Shown: positions 18,664-26,812 of the stretch, piece by piece
Position numbering within the stretch: position 1 is the first letter of the stretch
How the letters are laid out: the number at the start of each line of letters is the position of its first letter
Assembly: GCF_023062595.1 (NCBI RefSeq)
Contig: NZ_JALLAN010000022.1
Location: 18,959 to 82,958 of the forward strand
Length of the DNA stretch: 64,000 nt
Direction of reading: 5' to 3'
Source: Arthrobacter rhizosphaerae
Lineage (GTDB): Bacteria; Actinomycetota; Actinomycetes; Actinomycetales; Micrococcaceae
Made by a program: the position numbers and the translations under genes
Notes under the pieces: model-generated
The model's database searches: none
Seen by the model: the letters and a program-made list of their open reading frames with translations, nothing else
Told to the model about the DNA's origin: nothing

Positions 18664-19392
18664 GTGGAGTTTATTAATGAAGCCGTGCTCCATGCGGCGG
18701 GACAGTGGTGGATCTACCCTGTATTGCTCGTGTTTTTCTTCGTTGACGGCTTCGCGATGGTGGTTCCCAGCGAGACCCTCATTGTCGCGCTGGCCGCGTT
18801 TTCCCGGCACAGCGGGGAACCGAATCTTTGGATCCTTGGGACAACCGCCCTGGTGGGAGCCATCGCCGGTGACAACATGGCTTTCCTCCTGGGTCGGAAG
18901 ATCGGCCTGGAACGCTGGAAGTGGATGCGCCGGGCCAAGGTCCAAAAGGCGTTCGGCTGGGCGCGCTATGAACTTGAAAAACGCGGCGCTGTCCTGATCT
19001 TCACGGCAAGGTACATCCCGTGGGGGCGTGTGGCGGTCAACTACGTGGCAGGGAGCACTGGTTTCGGACACCGCCGCTTTTTCCTGCTGGACGCCTTCGC
19101 CTGCGTCACCTGGGTCGGATACTCAATCGGCATTGGCATCCTGGCCAGCTCGTTCCCCTGGCTCCACCACAATCCGCTGCTTAGCGCCGGAATCGCGGTG
19201 GTGTTCGCCATCGTGCTCGGAATCCTCATCGACCACGTCTTGCGCTGGTGGCACAAGCACCTGGCACGCAATGACGCCGAAGTTGTTGATGAATGGCTGG
19301 ACGGCGGTCCTGCCGGCGCGCAGACCCTGGAAACCAGCTCTTCTCCCATCCTCGCCTCTACTGCATTAGACCCGGAACCAGGCGGAAGGTAG
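18664..19392 (+). CDS. DedA family membrane protein (paralogue)
   Basis: Second DedA/VTT protein, 242 residues, clearly similar to the gene before it: VDGFAMVVPSETL, GDNMAFLLGRKIGL, an ARYIPWGRVAVNYVAGS segment and a closing pair of helices. The GTG at 18664 follows AGGAGAACC at a good distance. Its own leader of over 200 bases with a hairpin suggests a separate promoter. Tandem copies point to local duplication followed by divergence. The C-terminal tail is polar and poorly conserved in type; it includes a TTA leucine codon. Confidence 0.87.
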   Translation: MEFINEAVLHAAGQWWIYPVLLVFFFVDGFAMVVPSETLIVALAAFSRHSGEPNLWILGTTALVGAIAGDNMAFLLGRKIGLERWKWMRRAKVQKAFGWARYELEKRGAVLIFTARYIPWGRVAVNYVAGSTGFGHRRFFLLDAFACVTWVGYSIGIGILASSFPWLHHNPLLSAGIAVVFAIVLGILIDHVLRWWHKHLARNDAEVVDEWLDGGPAGAQTLETSSSPILASTALDPEPGGR

Positions 19393-19431
19393 CGGCTGGC
19401 GTTAGCCCGCCGCCAACCCTAAGGTTGGAAC

Positions 19432-20577
19432 GTGACTGAGCCTATCCTTGACGCTGCCCCTGCCCTCGACTTCGACCTGAAGAGCCTTCCCAAGGTCTCT
19501 CTGCATGACCATCTGGATGGCGGATTGCGCCCATCCACCATTATTGAACTGGCCAATGAAGTGGGGCACACCCTGCCCACTACCGATCCGGTGGCACTCG
19601 GCGAGTGGTTCCGGGAATCAGCCGATTCAGGCTCCCTGGTCCGCTACCTGGAAACCTTCGATCACACCGTTGCGGTCATGCAGACCAAAGACGGCCTGTT
19701 CCGGGTCGCCAAGGAGTTCGTCGAGGATCTGGCGGACGACGGCGTCGTGTACGGCGAAGTGCGCTGGGCGCCGGAGCAGCACCTCCAGAAGGGTTTGACC
19801 CTGGACGAGACCGTTGAGGCCGTCCAGGCCGGCCTCGAGGCCGGCGTTGACGCCGTTGCAGAAAGCGGCCGCGATATCCAGGTGGGCCAGCTCATCACCG
19901 CCATGCGCCACGCTGACCGTGGCCAGGAAATCGCAGAACTTGCCGTGCGGCACCGGGACCGGGGCGCGGTCGGCTTCGACATCGCCGGAGCCGAGGACGG
20001 ATTCCTGCCGTCACGCTTCAAGGACGCCTTCACCTACCTGGCCGAAAACAACTTCCCCGCCACCGTCCACGCGGGCGAGGCCGCAGGACTCGAAAGCATC
20101 CAGTCCGCATTGGTGGACGGCCGGGCACTCCGCCTGGGCCACGGCGTACGCATCGCCGAGGACATCATGGTTGAGTTCGAAGACGCGGAAGATGCCTCTG
20201 ACGACGACGACAACGTGGGACTCGTGACCCTGGGGAACCTTTCAAGCTGGGTCCGGGACCGGGGCATCGCCTTGGAAATCTGCCCCTCCTCCAACCTGCA
20301 GACGGGCGCCATCGCAGGATTCGGCGACGACCTCGACAGCCACCCGCTGGACATGCTCTACCAGTTGGGCTTCAACGTCACCATCAACACCGACAACCGC
20401 CTCATGAGCGGGGTGACGCTCACCGATGAGTTTGAACTCCTGGTTGAGACGTTCGATTATGACCTCGACGACCTGCTTGAACTCACCCTGAACGCCGCCG
20501 AGGCCGCCTTCCTGCCCCTCGAGGAGAAAGAAGCCCTCGTCGAATACATCAACGACGCCTACGCCAACCTTGCCTGA
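19432..20577 (+). CDS. add: adenosine deaminase
   Basis: Deaminates adenosine to inosine; TIM-barrel metallo-hydrolase of 381 residues. Metal and substrate landmarks are SLHDHLDGGLRP near residue 25, the FDIAGAE segment, TVHAGEAAG and LEICPSSNLQTG, with NTDNRLMSG carrying the late Asp. It starts at a GTG shortly after the second dedA gene. With cdd and deoA it makes the region a general nucleoside salvage block. Its last codons overlap the mazG-like gene by eight bases. Confidence 0.95.
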   Translation: MTEPILDAAPALDFDLKSLPKVSLHDHLDGGLRPSTIIELANEVGHTLPTTDPVALGEWFRESADSGSLVRYLETFDHTVAVMQTKDGLFRVAKEFVEDLADDGVVYGEVRWAPEQHLQKGLTLDETVEAVQAGLEAGVDAVAESGRDIQVGQLITAMRHADRGQEIAELAVRHRDRGAVGFDIAGAEDGFLPSRFKDAFTYLAENNFPATVHAGEAAGLESIQSALVDGRALRLGHGVRIAEDIMVEFEDAEDASDDDDNVGLVTLGNLSSWVRDRGIALEICPSSNLQTGAIAGFGDDLDSHPLDMLYQLGFNVTINTDNRLMSGVTLTDEFELLVETFDYDLDDLLELTLNAAEAAFLPLEEKEALVEYINDAYANLA

Positions 20578-21304
20578 TAGTGGCGGATCCGGGCCGGACA
20601 GCGGTTTTCCTGGAAGCAAGGGAACTCCCATTGCAGACCTGCTCGCTGTAATCGCAGCCCTCCGGGAGCACTGCCCCTGGATGGGGGCGCTGACCCACGA
20701 GTCACTGGTGGAGTATCTGTTGGAGGAAGCCTTTGAGGTCGCCGAGACCATCGAGACAGGCGCCGCCGAGGCCGAGCTCCAAGGTGAACTGGGCGATGTC
20801 CTCTTGCAGGTTGTCCTGCACGCCCGTCTGGCCCAGGAACGCGATGTCTTCGACTTCGACGACGTCGTGCGCAGCATCACGGGCAAGATGATCCGCCGCA
20901 ACCCCCACGTTTTCCGTTCCGACGGCACTCTTCAGGACACTTTCCCGGCCACCGTGGCCGAAATTGTGCAGAAATGGGATGCCGTGAAGAAGGCGGAAAA
21001 GCCGGCAGGCGCGGGTGTCTTCGAAGGCGTCCCGCTCGCCTTACCTGCTCTTGCCCGTGCCCAGAAGTCACTGGACCGGGCAGAGCGGGCCGGACTTGCG
21101 TTGCCCGCAGTACCCCCTGGGAAGTTGGCAGAATTAATGCCTGAATTAGTGCCTGCGGCAGACCATGGCACGTACTCCGAAAAAGAGCTGGGCGAGCTCC
21201 TTTTTGGTCTTGTAGCGGGGGCACGGGCCCAGGGCCTGGATGCCGAGCGTGCCCTGCGCGGGGCCATCCGTGAATTCCAGGAAGGCCACCACTCGCCTTC
21301 ATGA
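20570..21304 (+). CDS. mazG: MazG family nucleotide pyrophosphohydrolase
   Basis: All-alpha NTP pyrophosphohydrolase that removes non-canonical nucleoside triphosphates. The metal-binding motif is split as usual between LLEEAFEVAETIE and ELGDVLLQVVLHA (EExxE and ExxD). HCPWMGALTHESL replaces the common CPWDxxQTHxSL, losing the Asp of that segment. The start is a TTG inside the end of add. At 244 residues it is shorter than two-domain E. coli MazG and has one full domain plus a degenerate tail. Two TTA leucine codons occur close together near codons 189 and 193. Confidence 0.87.
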   Translation: MPDSGGSGPDSGFPGSKGTPIADLLAVIAALREHCPWMGALTHESLVEYLLEEAFEVAETIETGAAEAELQGELGDVLLQVVLHARLAQERDVFDFDDVVRSITGKMIRRNPHVFRSDGTLQDTFPATVAEIVQKWDAVKKAEKPAGAGVFEGVPLALPALARAQKSLDRAERAGLALPAVPPGKLAELMPELVPAADHGTYSEKELGELLFGLVAGARAQGLDAERALRGAIREFQEGHHSPS

Positions 21305-21424
21305 CGTCAAGGTGCCGGAGAGGTTTCCGTAACCTGTACCACTCTCGACTACGCTTGTCCTGACGAGTACGTCGAGTTTTCAGCTAGATTCCCAGTAAAT
21401 CGCTTCACCATAAGGAGCATATTC

Positions 21425-22705
21425 ATGGCGCTTATCGATGCCATCCACGCCCGCGAGATCCTCGATTCCCGCGGCAACCCGACAGTAGAAGTTGAAGTTC
21501 TGCTTTCCGACGGCCAGATCGGCCGCGCAGCAGTTCCGTCCGGTGCTTCCACCGGTGAGCACGAGGCGGTCGAACTCCGCGACGGAGACAAGGGCCGTTA
21601 CCTCGGCAAGGGCGTCCAGAAGGCCGTCGACGCCGTCATCGACCAGATCGCTCCTGCACTGATTGGCTTCGACGCCACGGATCAGCGCAGCATCGACCAG
21701 GCCATGATCGACCTGGACGGTACACCCAACAAGAGCAAGCTCGGCGCCAACGCCATCCTGGGTGTTTCCCTGGCCGTTGCCAACGCAGCTGCGGCCTCTG
21801 CCGACCTGCCCCTGTACAAGTACCTGGGCGGGCCGAACGCCCACGTCCTGCCTGTACCGCTGATGAACATCCTCAACGGTGGCTCCCACGCCGATTCCGA
21901 CGTCGACATCCAGGAATTCATGGTTGTCCCGCTCGGCGCCGAGACCTTCTCCGAGGGCCTGCGCTGGGGCGTTGAGGTTTACCACGCGCTGAAGGCCGTT
22001 CTCCAGGAGAAGGGCCTCTCCACGGGCCTCGGCGATGAAGGTGGCTTCGCGCCGAACCTGCCGTCCAACCGCGCTGCCCTGGACCTGATCCAGGAGGCCA
22101 TCAAGAACGCAGGCTACACCCCGGGTACGGACATCGCCCTCGCGCTGGACGTCGCCTCCTCCGAGTTCTTCACGGACGGTGCGTACCAGTTCGAAGGCAA
22201 GGCGCTTTCCGCTACCGAGATGAGCGCCTACTACGCAGGACTCGTCGCCGACTACCCGCTGGTTTCCATCGAAGACCCGCTGGATGAGAATGACTGGGAA
22301 GGCTGGAAGACCCTCACTGACACCATCGGTGACAAGGTCCAGCTCGTTGGAGATGACCTGTTCGTCACCAACCCGTCCATCCTGCAGCGCGGCATTGACA
22401 CCAAGACCGCCAACTCGCTGCTGGTGAAGGTCAACCAGATCGGTTCCCTGACCGAAACCCTGGACGCCGTCAGCCTGGCCCAGCGTGCCGGCTTCACCAC
22501 CATCACCTCGCACCGCTCAGGCGAGACCGAGGACACCACCATCGCTGACATCTCCGTCGCCACCAACGCCGGCCAGATCAAGACCGGCGCCCCGGCACGC
22601 TCGGAGCGTGTGGCCAAGTACAACCAGCTGCTGCGCATCGAAGAAGAACTCGACGACGCCGCACGCTACGCCGGCCGCAGCGCGTTCCCGCGTTTCAAGG
22701 GCTAG
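21425..22705 (+). CDS. eno: enolase
   Basis: Glycolytic enolase converting 2-phosphoglycerate to phosphoenolpyruvate, 426 residues. Landmarks in order are SGASTGEHEAVELRDGD, GDEGGFAPNLPS, the metal site SIEDPLDENDWEGW, LLVKVNQIGSLTET with the catalytic Lys, and SHRSGETEDTTIAD. The ATG at 21425 follows AAGGAGCATATTC. Codon choice is strongly biased, as expected for a highly expressed gene. A strong terminator follows. Confidence 0.98.
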   Translation: MALIDAIHAREILDSRGNPTVEVEVLLSDGQIGRAAVPSGASTGEHEAVELRDGDKGRYLGKGVQKAVDAVIDQIAPALIGFDATDQRSIDQAMIDLDGTPNKSKLGANAILGVSLAVANAAAASADLPLYKYLGGPNAHVLPVPLMNILNGGSHADSDVDIQEFMVVPLGAETFSEGLRWGVEVYHALKAVLQEKGLSTGLGDEGGFAPNLPSNRAALDLIQEAIKNAGYTPGTDIALALDVASSEFFTDGAYQFEGKALSATEMSAYYAGLVADYPLVSIEDPLDENDWEGWKTLTDTIGDKVQLVGDDLFVTNPSILQRGIDTKTANSLLVKVNQIGSLTETLDAVSLAQRAGFTTITSHRSGETEDTTIADISVATNAGQIKTGAPARSERVAKYNQLLRIEEELDDAARYAGRSAFPRFKG

Positions 22706-22723
22706 TAGCCGCAAAAACGCTTG

Positions 22724-22766
22724 ACCGGTGGCTATGGTTGAAAGACCATGGCCACCGGTTTTCTTT
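22724..22766 (+). terminator. terminator after eno
   Basis: Fourteen-pair stem ACCGGTGGCTATGG/CCATGGCCACCGGT with one G-T pair, an eight-base loop and a T-rich tail (TTTTCTTT). A convincing intrinsic terminator. Confidence 0.85.
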
Positions 22767-22874
22767 AACCAGGCAGGCAGTCAGCCCCCACGCGGGCCGG
22801 CAAGAGCATCAAGACAAGAGCAGCAAGGCAAGTGCAGCAACCGCCCGCAAGGACAAGGGCATTACAGGAGTGTC

Positions 22875-23639
22875 ATGGCAACCCGACGTCCCAAGGTTCC
22901 CAGGATCACCAGTGCGGCCCCTACAGCGGAAGGGACCGACGGCGGCGATGTCATTCAGGCGCATTTCGGCTCCACAGCTTCAGGGACGAAGCCTGCTTCC
23001 GCAAGCCAGGGTCTGCGGGCAGACGAACCCCGGGCGGGTGCTGCTAAAACCGCCGGTGAGACACGGGGAACGGCCAGCGCCGCAGCAGGCAAAGCGGACG
23101 CCGCCATGTCCGCCGCCGGTAAGCGTGGAACGAACAAGTCCTCCGCCAGTCAGGTGAAAGTGGAAGCCCGCACAGGGGTGGGGAGTTCGCGGCACAGCGT
23201 GAAGCGGCCCCTGCCCGCCGGGCGCGACGGTGATGCCTCCTTGGATCCTGTTCCCGCACGGGCGTTTTCAGGCCGGTTGCTGGCGCTGGCCGTGGTGATG
23301 ATCGCGATTACAGTGATGCTCGCACCAACAGTGAAGATTTACGTTGACAAGTCAGCCGAGATAGCGGCCCTGGAAGCGGACATTGCCGCCCGCAAGGCAG
23401 AGCAAAACGGCCTCAAGCAGCAGGTCTCCCGCTGGCAGGACCCCAACTACGTCAAACAGCAGGCCCGGGACCGCATTAACATGGTTATGCCGGGTGAGAC
23501 GAGCTACTGGGTTTTTGGCAGCGATGAGCCTGCCGGAACCAGCAGCGGCCAGACCGGTTCAGGATCAGCAGAAGACCCGGCCAACCTGCCGTGGGTGGAT
23601 GCCCTTTGGGAGTCCATCCGGCGGTCGGCAACAGACTAG
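22875..23639 (+). CDS. FtsB/DivIC family septum formation initiator
   Basis: Bitopic division protein of the FtsB/DivIC family, about 254 residues. A long hydrophilic, Ala/Ser/Lys-rich cytoplasmic N-terminus of about 135 residues precedes one membrane helix (LLALAVVMIAITVMLAP). A coiled coil follows (KSAEIAALEADIAARKAEQNGL) and then the DPNYVKQQARDRINMVMPGE motif typical of the family. The ATG at 22875 has CAGGAG upstream; the frame is open further upstream but runs into the eno terminator. Same neighbours as Mycobacterium Rv1024 (eno before, DUF501 after). Confidence 0.88.
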   Translation: MATRRPKVPRITSAAPTAEGTDGGDVIQAHFGSTASGTKPASASQGLRADEPRAGAAKTAGETRGTASAAAGKADAAMSAAGKRGTNKSSASQVKVEARTGVGSSRHSVKRPLPAGRDGDASLDPVPARAFSGRLLALAVVMIAITVMLAPTVKIYVDKSAEIAALEADIAARKAEQNGLKQQVSRWQDPNYVKQQARDRINMVMPGETSYWVFGSDEPAGTSSGQTGSGSAEDPANLPWVDALWESIRRSATD

Positions 23640-23703
23640 AAGCGGTACCCGCCCCTGGAATGTCCCCGGGACAGTCCCCACCGGGAACGAAAGTGGCAAC
23701 GCA

Positions 23704-24387
23704 GTGGAATGGAACGCAGTGGAATCGAATGCAGCGGCCTCGCCGGAGGAACTCCGCCAGCCGTCAGAAAAGGATCTTGACGTCCTCAGCCGCCAGCTGG
23801 GGCGGCCCGTGCGGGACGTTGTCGAGATCCCGGCGCGCTGCGTCTGCGGCAACCCCCTGGTCGCAGCCACCGCGCCCCGGCTTAGCAACGGAACGCCGTT
23901 TCCGACCACGTTCTACCTCACGCATCCAGTGATCACCTCCGCCGTATCGCGGCTTGAGGCCGCTGGGCTGATGAACACCATGAACGAGCGGCTTGCAGAG
24001 GACACCCCCCTGGCAGAGCGGTACCAGTCAGCCCATGAAGCCTACCTGCGCTCCCGGAACGAGATCGGTACACGCTGCGGAATCGGCGCGGTACCGGAGA
24101 TCGACGGCGTTTCAGCTGGCGGAATGCCCACCCGGGTCAAATGCCTCCATGTACTGGTGGGCCACTCCCTGGCTGCCGGTCCTGGAGTGAATCCGCTCGG
24201 AGACGAAGCCTTGGCCGCAATTGCCGAGTGGTGGACGGCCGACCGTTGCTACTGCGTGGGGGCCTGGGATACAGCCGGCGAGACGCCGTCACGTGAACTG
24301 AGCCGCCACGGCCCCCAGGGCTTGCCTGACATAGTGGGCCGCCCCGCCCCTGTACGCGGCACCGCCGCAGCGAAGGATCTCCCATGA
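23704..24387 (+). CDS. DUF501 domain-containing protein
   Basis: Conserved actinobacterial protein of unknown function (DUF501), about 227 residues. Conserved blocks are LGRPVRDVVEIPARCVCGNP, PFPTTFYLTHP, RCGIGAVPEID, RVKCLHVLVGHSLAAGPGVNPLGD and CYCVGAW. The clustered Cys and His residues suggest a metal site, but this is inference. The start is uncertain: GTG codons at 23704 and 23719 lie in a 15-base tandem repeat. Its ATGA overlap with ppx shows coupling. Homologues sit beside ppx in Mycobacterium (Rv1025-Rv1026). Confidence 0.85.
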   Translation: MEWNAVESNAAASPEELRQPSEKDLDVLSRQLGRPVRDVVEIPARCVCGNPLVAATAPRLSNGTPFPTTFYLTHPVITSAVSRLEAAGLMNTMNERLAEDTPLAERYQSAHEAYLRSRNEIGTRCGIGAVPEIDGVSAGGMPTRVKCLHVLVGHSLAAGPGVNPLGDEALAAIAEWWTADRCYCVGAWDTAGETPSRELSRHGPQGLPDIVGRPAPVRGTAAAKDLP

Positions 24388-25331
24388 CCCGCGTAGCGGC
24401 CGTTGACTGTGGCACCAATTCGATCCGCCTGCTGATCGCTGATGCCGCAGGCAAGGACGGCACGTTAGCCCTGAACGATGTGGTGCGGGAAATGCGGGTG
24501 GTACGGCTCGGCCAAGGGGTTGACGCCACGGGGGAGCTGGCGCAGGAAGCACTCGACCGGACCTTCGCCGCGGCGGCAGATTATGCGTCGATGATAAGGA
24601 GCCACGGTTCCAGTCATGTCCGTTTTGTAGCTACCTCGGCCACTAGGGACGCTGCCAACCGGCAGGTCTTCGTGGACGGCATCCGCAAGCTTCTCGGCGT
24701 CGAACCGGAAGTCATCTCAGGAGATGAGGAGGCTGCGCTGTCCTTCGCCGGAGCCAGCAGCGTGCTGCCTTCCAGAGGCCAGGATCCTGTCTTGGTAGTG
24801 GACCTCGGGGGTGGAAGCACGGAATTCGTGCTCGGCGATGTCTCCGGCGTGATAGCCGCAAAATCAGTGGATATCGGCTGTGTCAGAATGACGGAACGGC
24901 ACCTGCTCAGCGACCCGCCGACGGCCCGGGAGATCGCCGCGGCGGAAGCCGACGTCGACGCCGCCATCAGCCAGGCGGCACTGGCCGTTCCCCTCGAACG
25001 TACTGCCGCCGTCGTTGGCGTGGCCGGCTCCATCACCACCATTACCGCGCACGCCTTGCGGCTGCCTGAGTACTCGCCGGCCGCTATCCATGGCAGTGAA
25101 CTGAGCATCACAGTCATCCGGGAGGCGGCCAGCGACCTGCTGCGAATGACACGTGCGGAAAGGGCGGCCCTGCCCTACATGCACCCGGGCCGGGTTGACG
25201 TTATCGGAGCCGGGGCCCTGGTGTGGCGCCGTGTGCTGGAACGGATGGCGGAGGTCACTGATGGGCGGATCAGTACGGCTGTCAGCAGCGAACACGATAT
25301 TCTCGACGGAATCGCCCTCAGCGCCCTCTGA
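24384..25331 (+). CDS. Ppx/GppA family exopolyphosphatase
   Basis: Acetate kinase/actin-fold phosphatase, 315 residues, acting on polyphosphate or (p)ppGpp. The phosphate-binding motifs are AAVDCGTNSIRLLIAD at the N-terminus and VVDLGGGSTEFVLG near residue 140, with SGDEEAALSFAGA in between. Length matches the short actinobacterial Ppx form (like Rv1026) that lacks the C-terminal HD-like domain of E. coli Ppx. The ATG overlaps the DUF501 stop. A TTA leucine codon lies near codon 28. Confidence 0.9.
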   Translation: MTRVAAVDCGTNSIRLLIADAAGKDGTLALNDVVREMRVVRLGQGVDATGELAQEALDRTFAAAADYASMIRSHGSSHVRFVATSATRDAANRQVFVDGIRKLLGVEPEVISGDEEAALSFAGASSVLPSRGQDPVLVVDLGGGSTEFVLGDVSGVIAAKSVDIGCVRMTERHLLSDPPTAREIAAAEADVDAAISQAALAVPLERTAAVVGVAGSITTITAHALRLPEYSPAAIHGSELSITVIREAASDLLRMTRAERAALPYMHPGRVDVIGAGALVWRRVLERMAEVTDGRISTAVSSEHDILDGIALSAL

Positions 25332-25386
25332 CCGGGCACCTGACCACCCCCTCCGTGCCGCCTGACATACAGCCGATTGGACCAGA

Positions 25387-26778
25387 ATGACCAGAGCAAC
25401 AGCCCGGTACCGCCGGACCGCCTCCGCACTCATCGCTGTAGCCCTCGCTGGCGGAAGCCTGACCACGGCCCTTGTCGCGGCGCCCGCGGCACACGCCGAT
25501 GCCTGGCGGGACAAGCAGTACTGGCTGGCCGAATCCGGCATCACCAAAGCCTGGGAGGTCTCCAAAGGCGCGAACGTCAAGGTGGCCGTGATCGACAGCG
25601 GCGTGGACGCGGAGCACCCGGACCTTAAGGGAGCGGTTTCGGGGGGCTCTGACGCCTCCGGCGCGGGGAGCCCTGATGGACGCAAGAGCATCGGAGCGAA
25701 GCCGGAGCACGGAACGCTGGTCGCCACGATGCTGGCAGGCCGTGGACACCAGCCCAAGGATTCCACCGCCAAACCAACCAGCGGCCCCGAACCCAAAACT
25801 GGCCCCGACGGGATTGTCGGCGTCGCTCCTGAATCCGAAATTCTTTCAGTCTCCACCTGGCTCGGTTCTACGAACCCGGGTGGCAGGACCGACCAGGAGC
25901 AGATTCCCGACGCCGTCCGGTGGGCCGTGGACAACGGGGCCAAGGTCATCAACATCTCGCTGGGCAGTACCTCACCCCAGTGGCCGCAGAGCTGGGACGC
26001 GGCCTTCCTCTATGCCGAGCAAAAGGACGTTGTCATTGTGGCAGCGGCCGGAAACCGGGTGGGAGGAAACGTCCAGGTCGGAGCACCTGCCACCATTCCC
26101 GGGGTGCTCACGGTGGCCGGATTGGACCGGAAAGGTGTGGCCAGCGTCGATTCGTCATCACAGGGCATCAGCATCGGTGTGGCCGCTCCCGCCGAAGACC
26201 TGTTGGGTGGCACGCCGGGCGGCGGCTATGCGGAATGGGCTGGAACATCCGGGGCGACACCGATTGTCGCCGGTGTTGCCGCGCTGATCCGTTCCAAGTG
26301 GCCTGAGATGAGTGCGAAGCAGGTTATCAACCGCATCGTGACCACAGCTAAAGACGCAGGTGTCCCGGGCAAGGACCCCATCTATGGTTTCGGAGCCCTG
26401 AACGCTGAGGCGGCGCTGAAAGCCAACGTGCCGGAGGCAGCAGTTAACCCGTTGGGCACCATTTCAGATTGGATCCGCGTTCACCGCAGGGGAGGAGAGG
26501 CCCCTGCGGCGCCTGTTCCGAGCGCGAGCCCCACGAGCGCTGCTCCCACGCATCCCGAAGCCACGGTGCCTGCAGTAACGGCGCCTTCCTCGGGGGAGGC
26601 GGTCCTTCCCGCTCTCGTAGTTGTGGGCTTCGGATTGCTGTTCCTTGCCATCGTCGGTGCCGGGACTTTCCAGTTCCTGCGGGCATACAGGAATCCAGTC
26701 AAGGCGCCGGAAGAACCCGATACAGGAGTCCTTGAAGCTGTTCCATCCAGTCAGCGGACAAGCACCGGACCTAGTTAG
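25387..26778 (+). CDS. S8 family serine peptidase, mycosin-like
   Basis: Membrane-anchored subtilisin-like protease, 463 residues. A signal peptide ends near AAPAAHADA. The catalytic triad is visible: Asp in VAVIDSGVD, His in EHGTLVATMLAG and Ser in GTSGATPIVAG. A Pro/Ala-rich linker and one C-terminal membrane helix (LPALVVVGFGLLFLAIVGAG) with a short basic tail follow. This order is that of mycosins (MycP) of type VII secretion, but no ESX genes are in the window. It follows ppx by about 55 bases. Its stop codon overlaps the putative Rex site of ndh. Confidence 0.87.
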   Translation: MTRATARYRRTASALIAVALAGGSLTTALVAAPAAHADAWRDKQYWLAESGITKAWEVSKGANVKVAVIDSGVDAEHPDLKGAVSGGSDASGAGSPDGRKSIGAKPEHGTLVATMLAGRGHQPKDSTAKPTSGPEPKTGPDGIVGVAPESEILSVSTWLGSTNPGGRTDQEQIPDAVRWAVDNGAKVINISLGSTSPQWPQSWDAAFLYAEQKDVVIVAAAGNRVGGNVQVGAPATIPGVLTVAGLDRKGVASVDSSSQGISIGVAAPAEDLLGGTPGGGYAEWAGTSGATPIVAGVAALIRSKWPEMSAKQVINRIVTTAKDAGVPGKDPIYGFGALNAEAALKANVPEAAVNPLGTISDWIRVHRRGGEAPAAPVPSASPTSAAPTHPEATVPAVTAPSSGEAVLPALVVVGFGLLFLAIVGAGTFQFLRAYRNPVKAPEEPDTGVLEAVPSSQRTSTGPS

Positions 26779-26793
26779 TGAAGATTTTCACAA
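26776..26793. promoter_or_regulatory. putative Rex (NADH-sensing repressor) operator
   Basis: An 18-base site, half-sites TAGTGAA and TTCACAA with a four-base spacer. It matches the known Rex operator pattern TTGTGAA-N4-TTCACAA at 13 of 14 half-site positions. It sits 20-37 bases before the ndh ATG, next to a TATTCT that could be a -10 element. ndh is a known Rex target in actinobacteria, so repression at low NADH is a plausible inference. Confidence 0.65.
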
Positions 26794-26812
26794 ACTACTG
26801 TATTCTTGAAAC

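Noticed and set aside
21380..22513. Long open frame antisense to eno
   Set aside because: Shadow of the highly biased eno codons; no family features.
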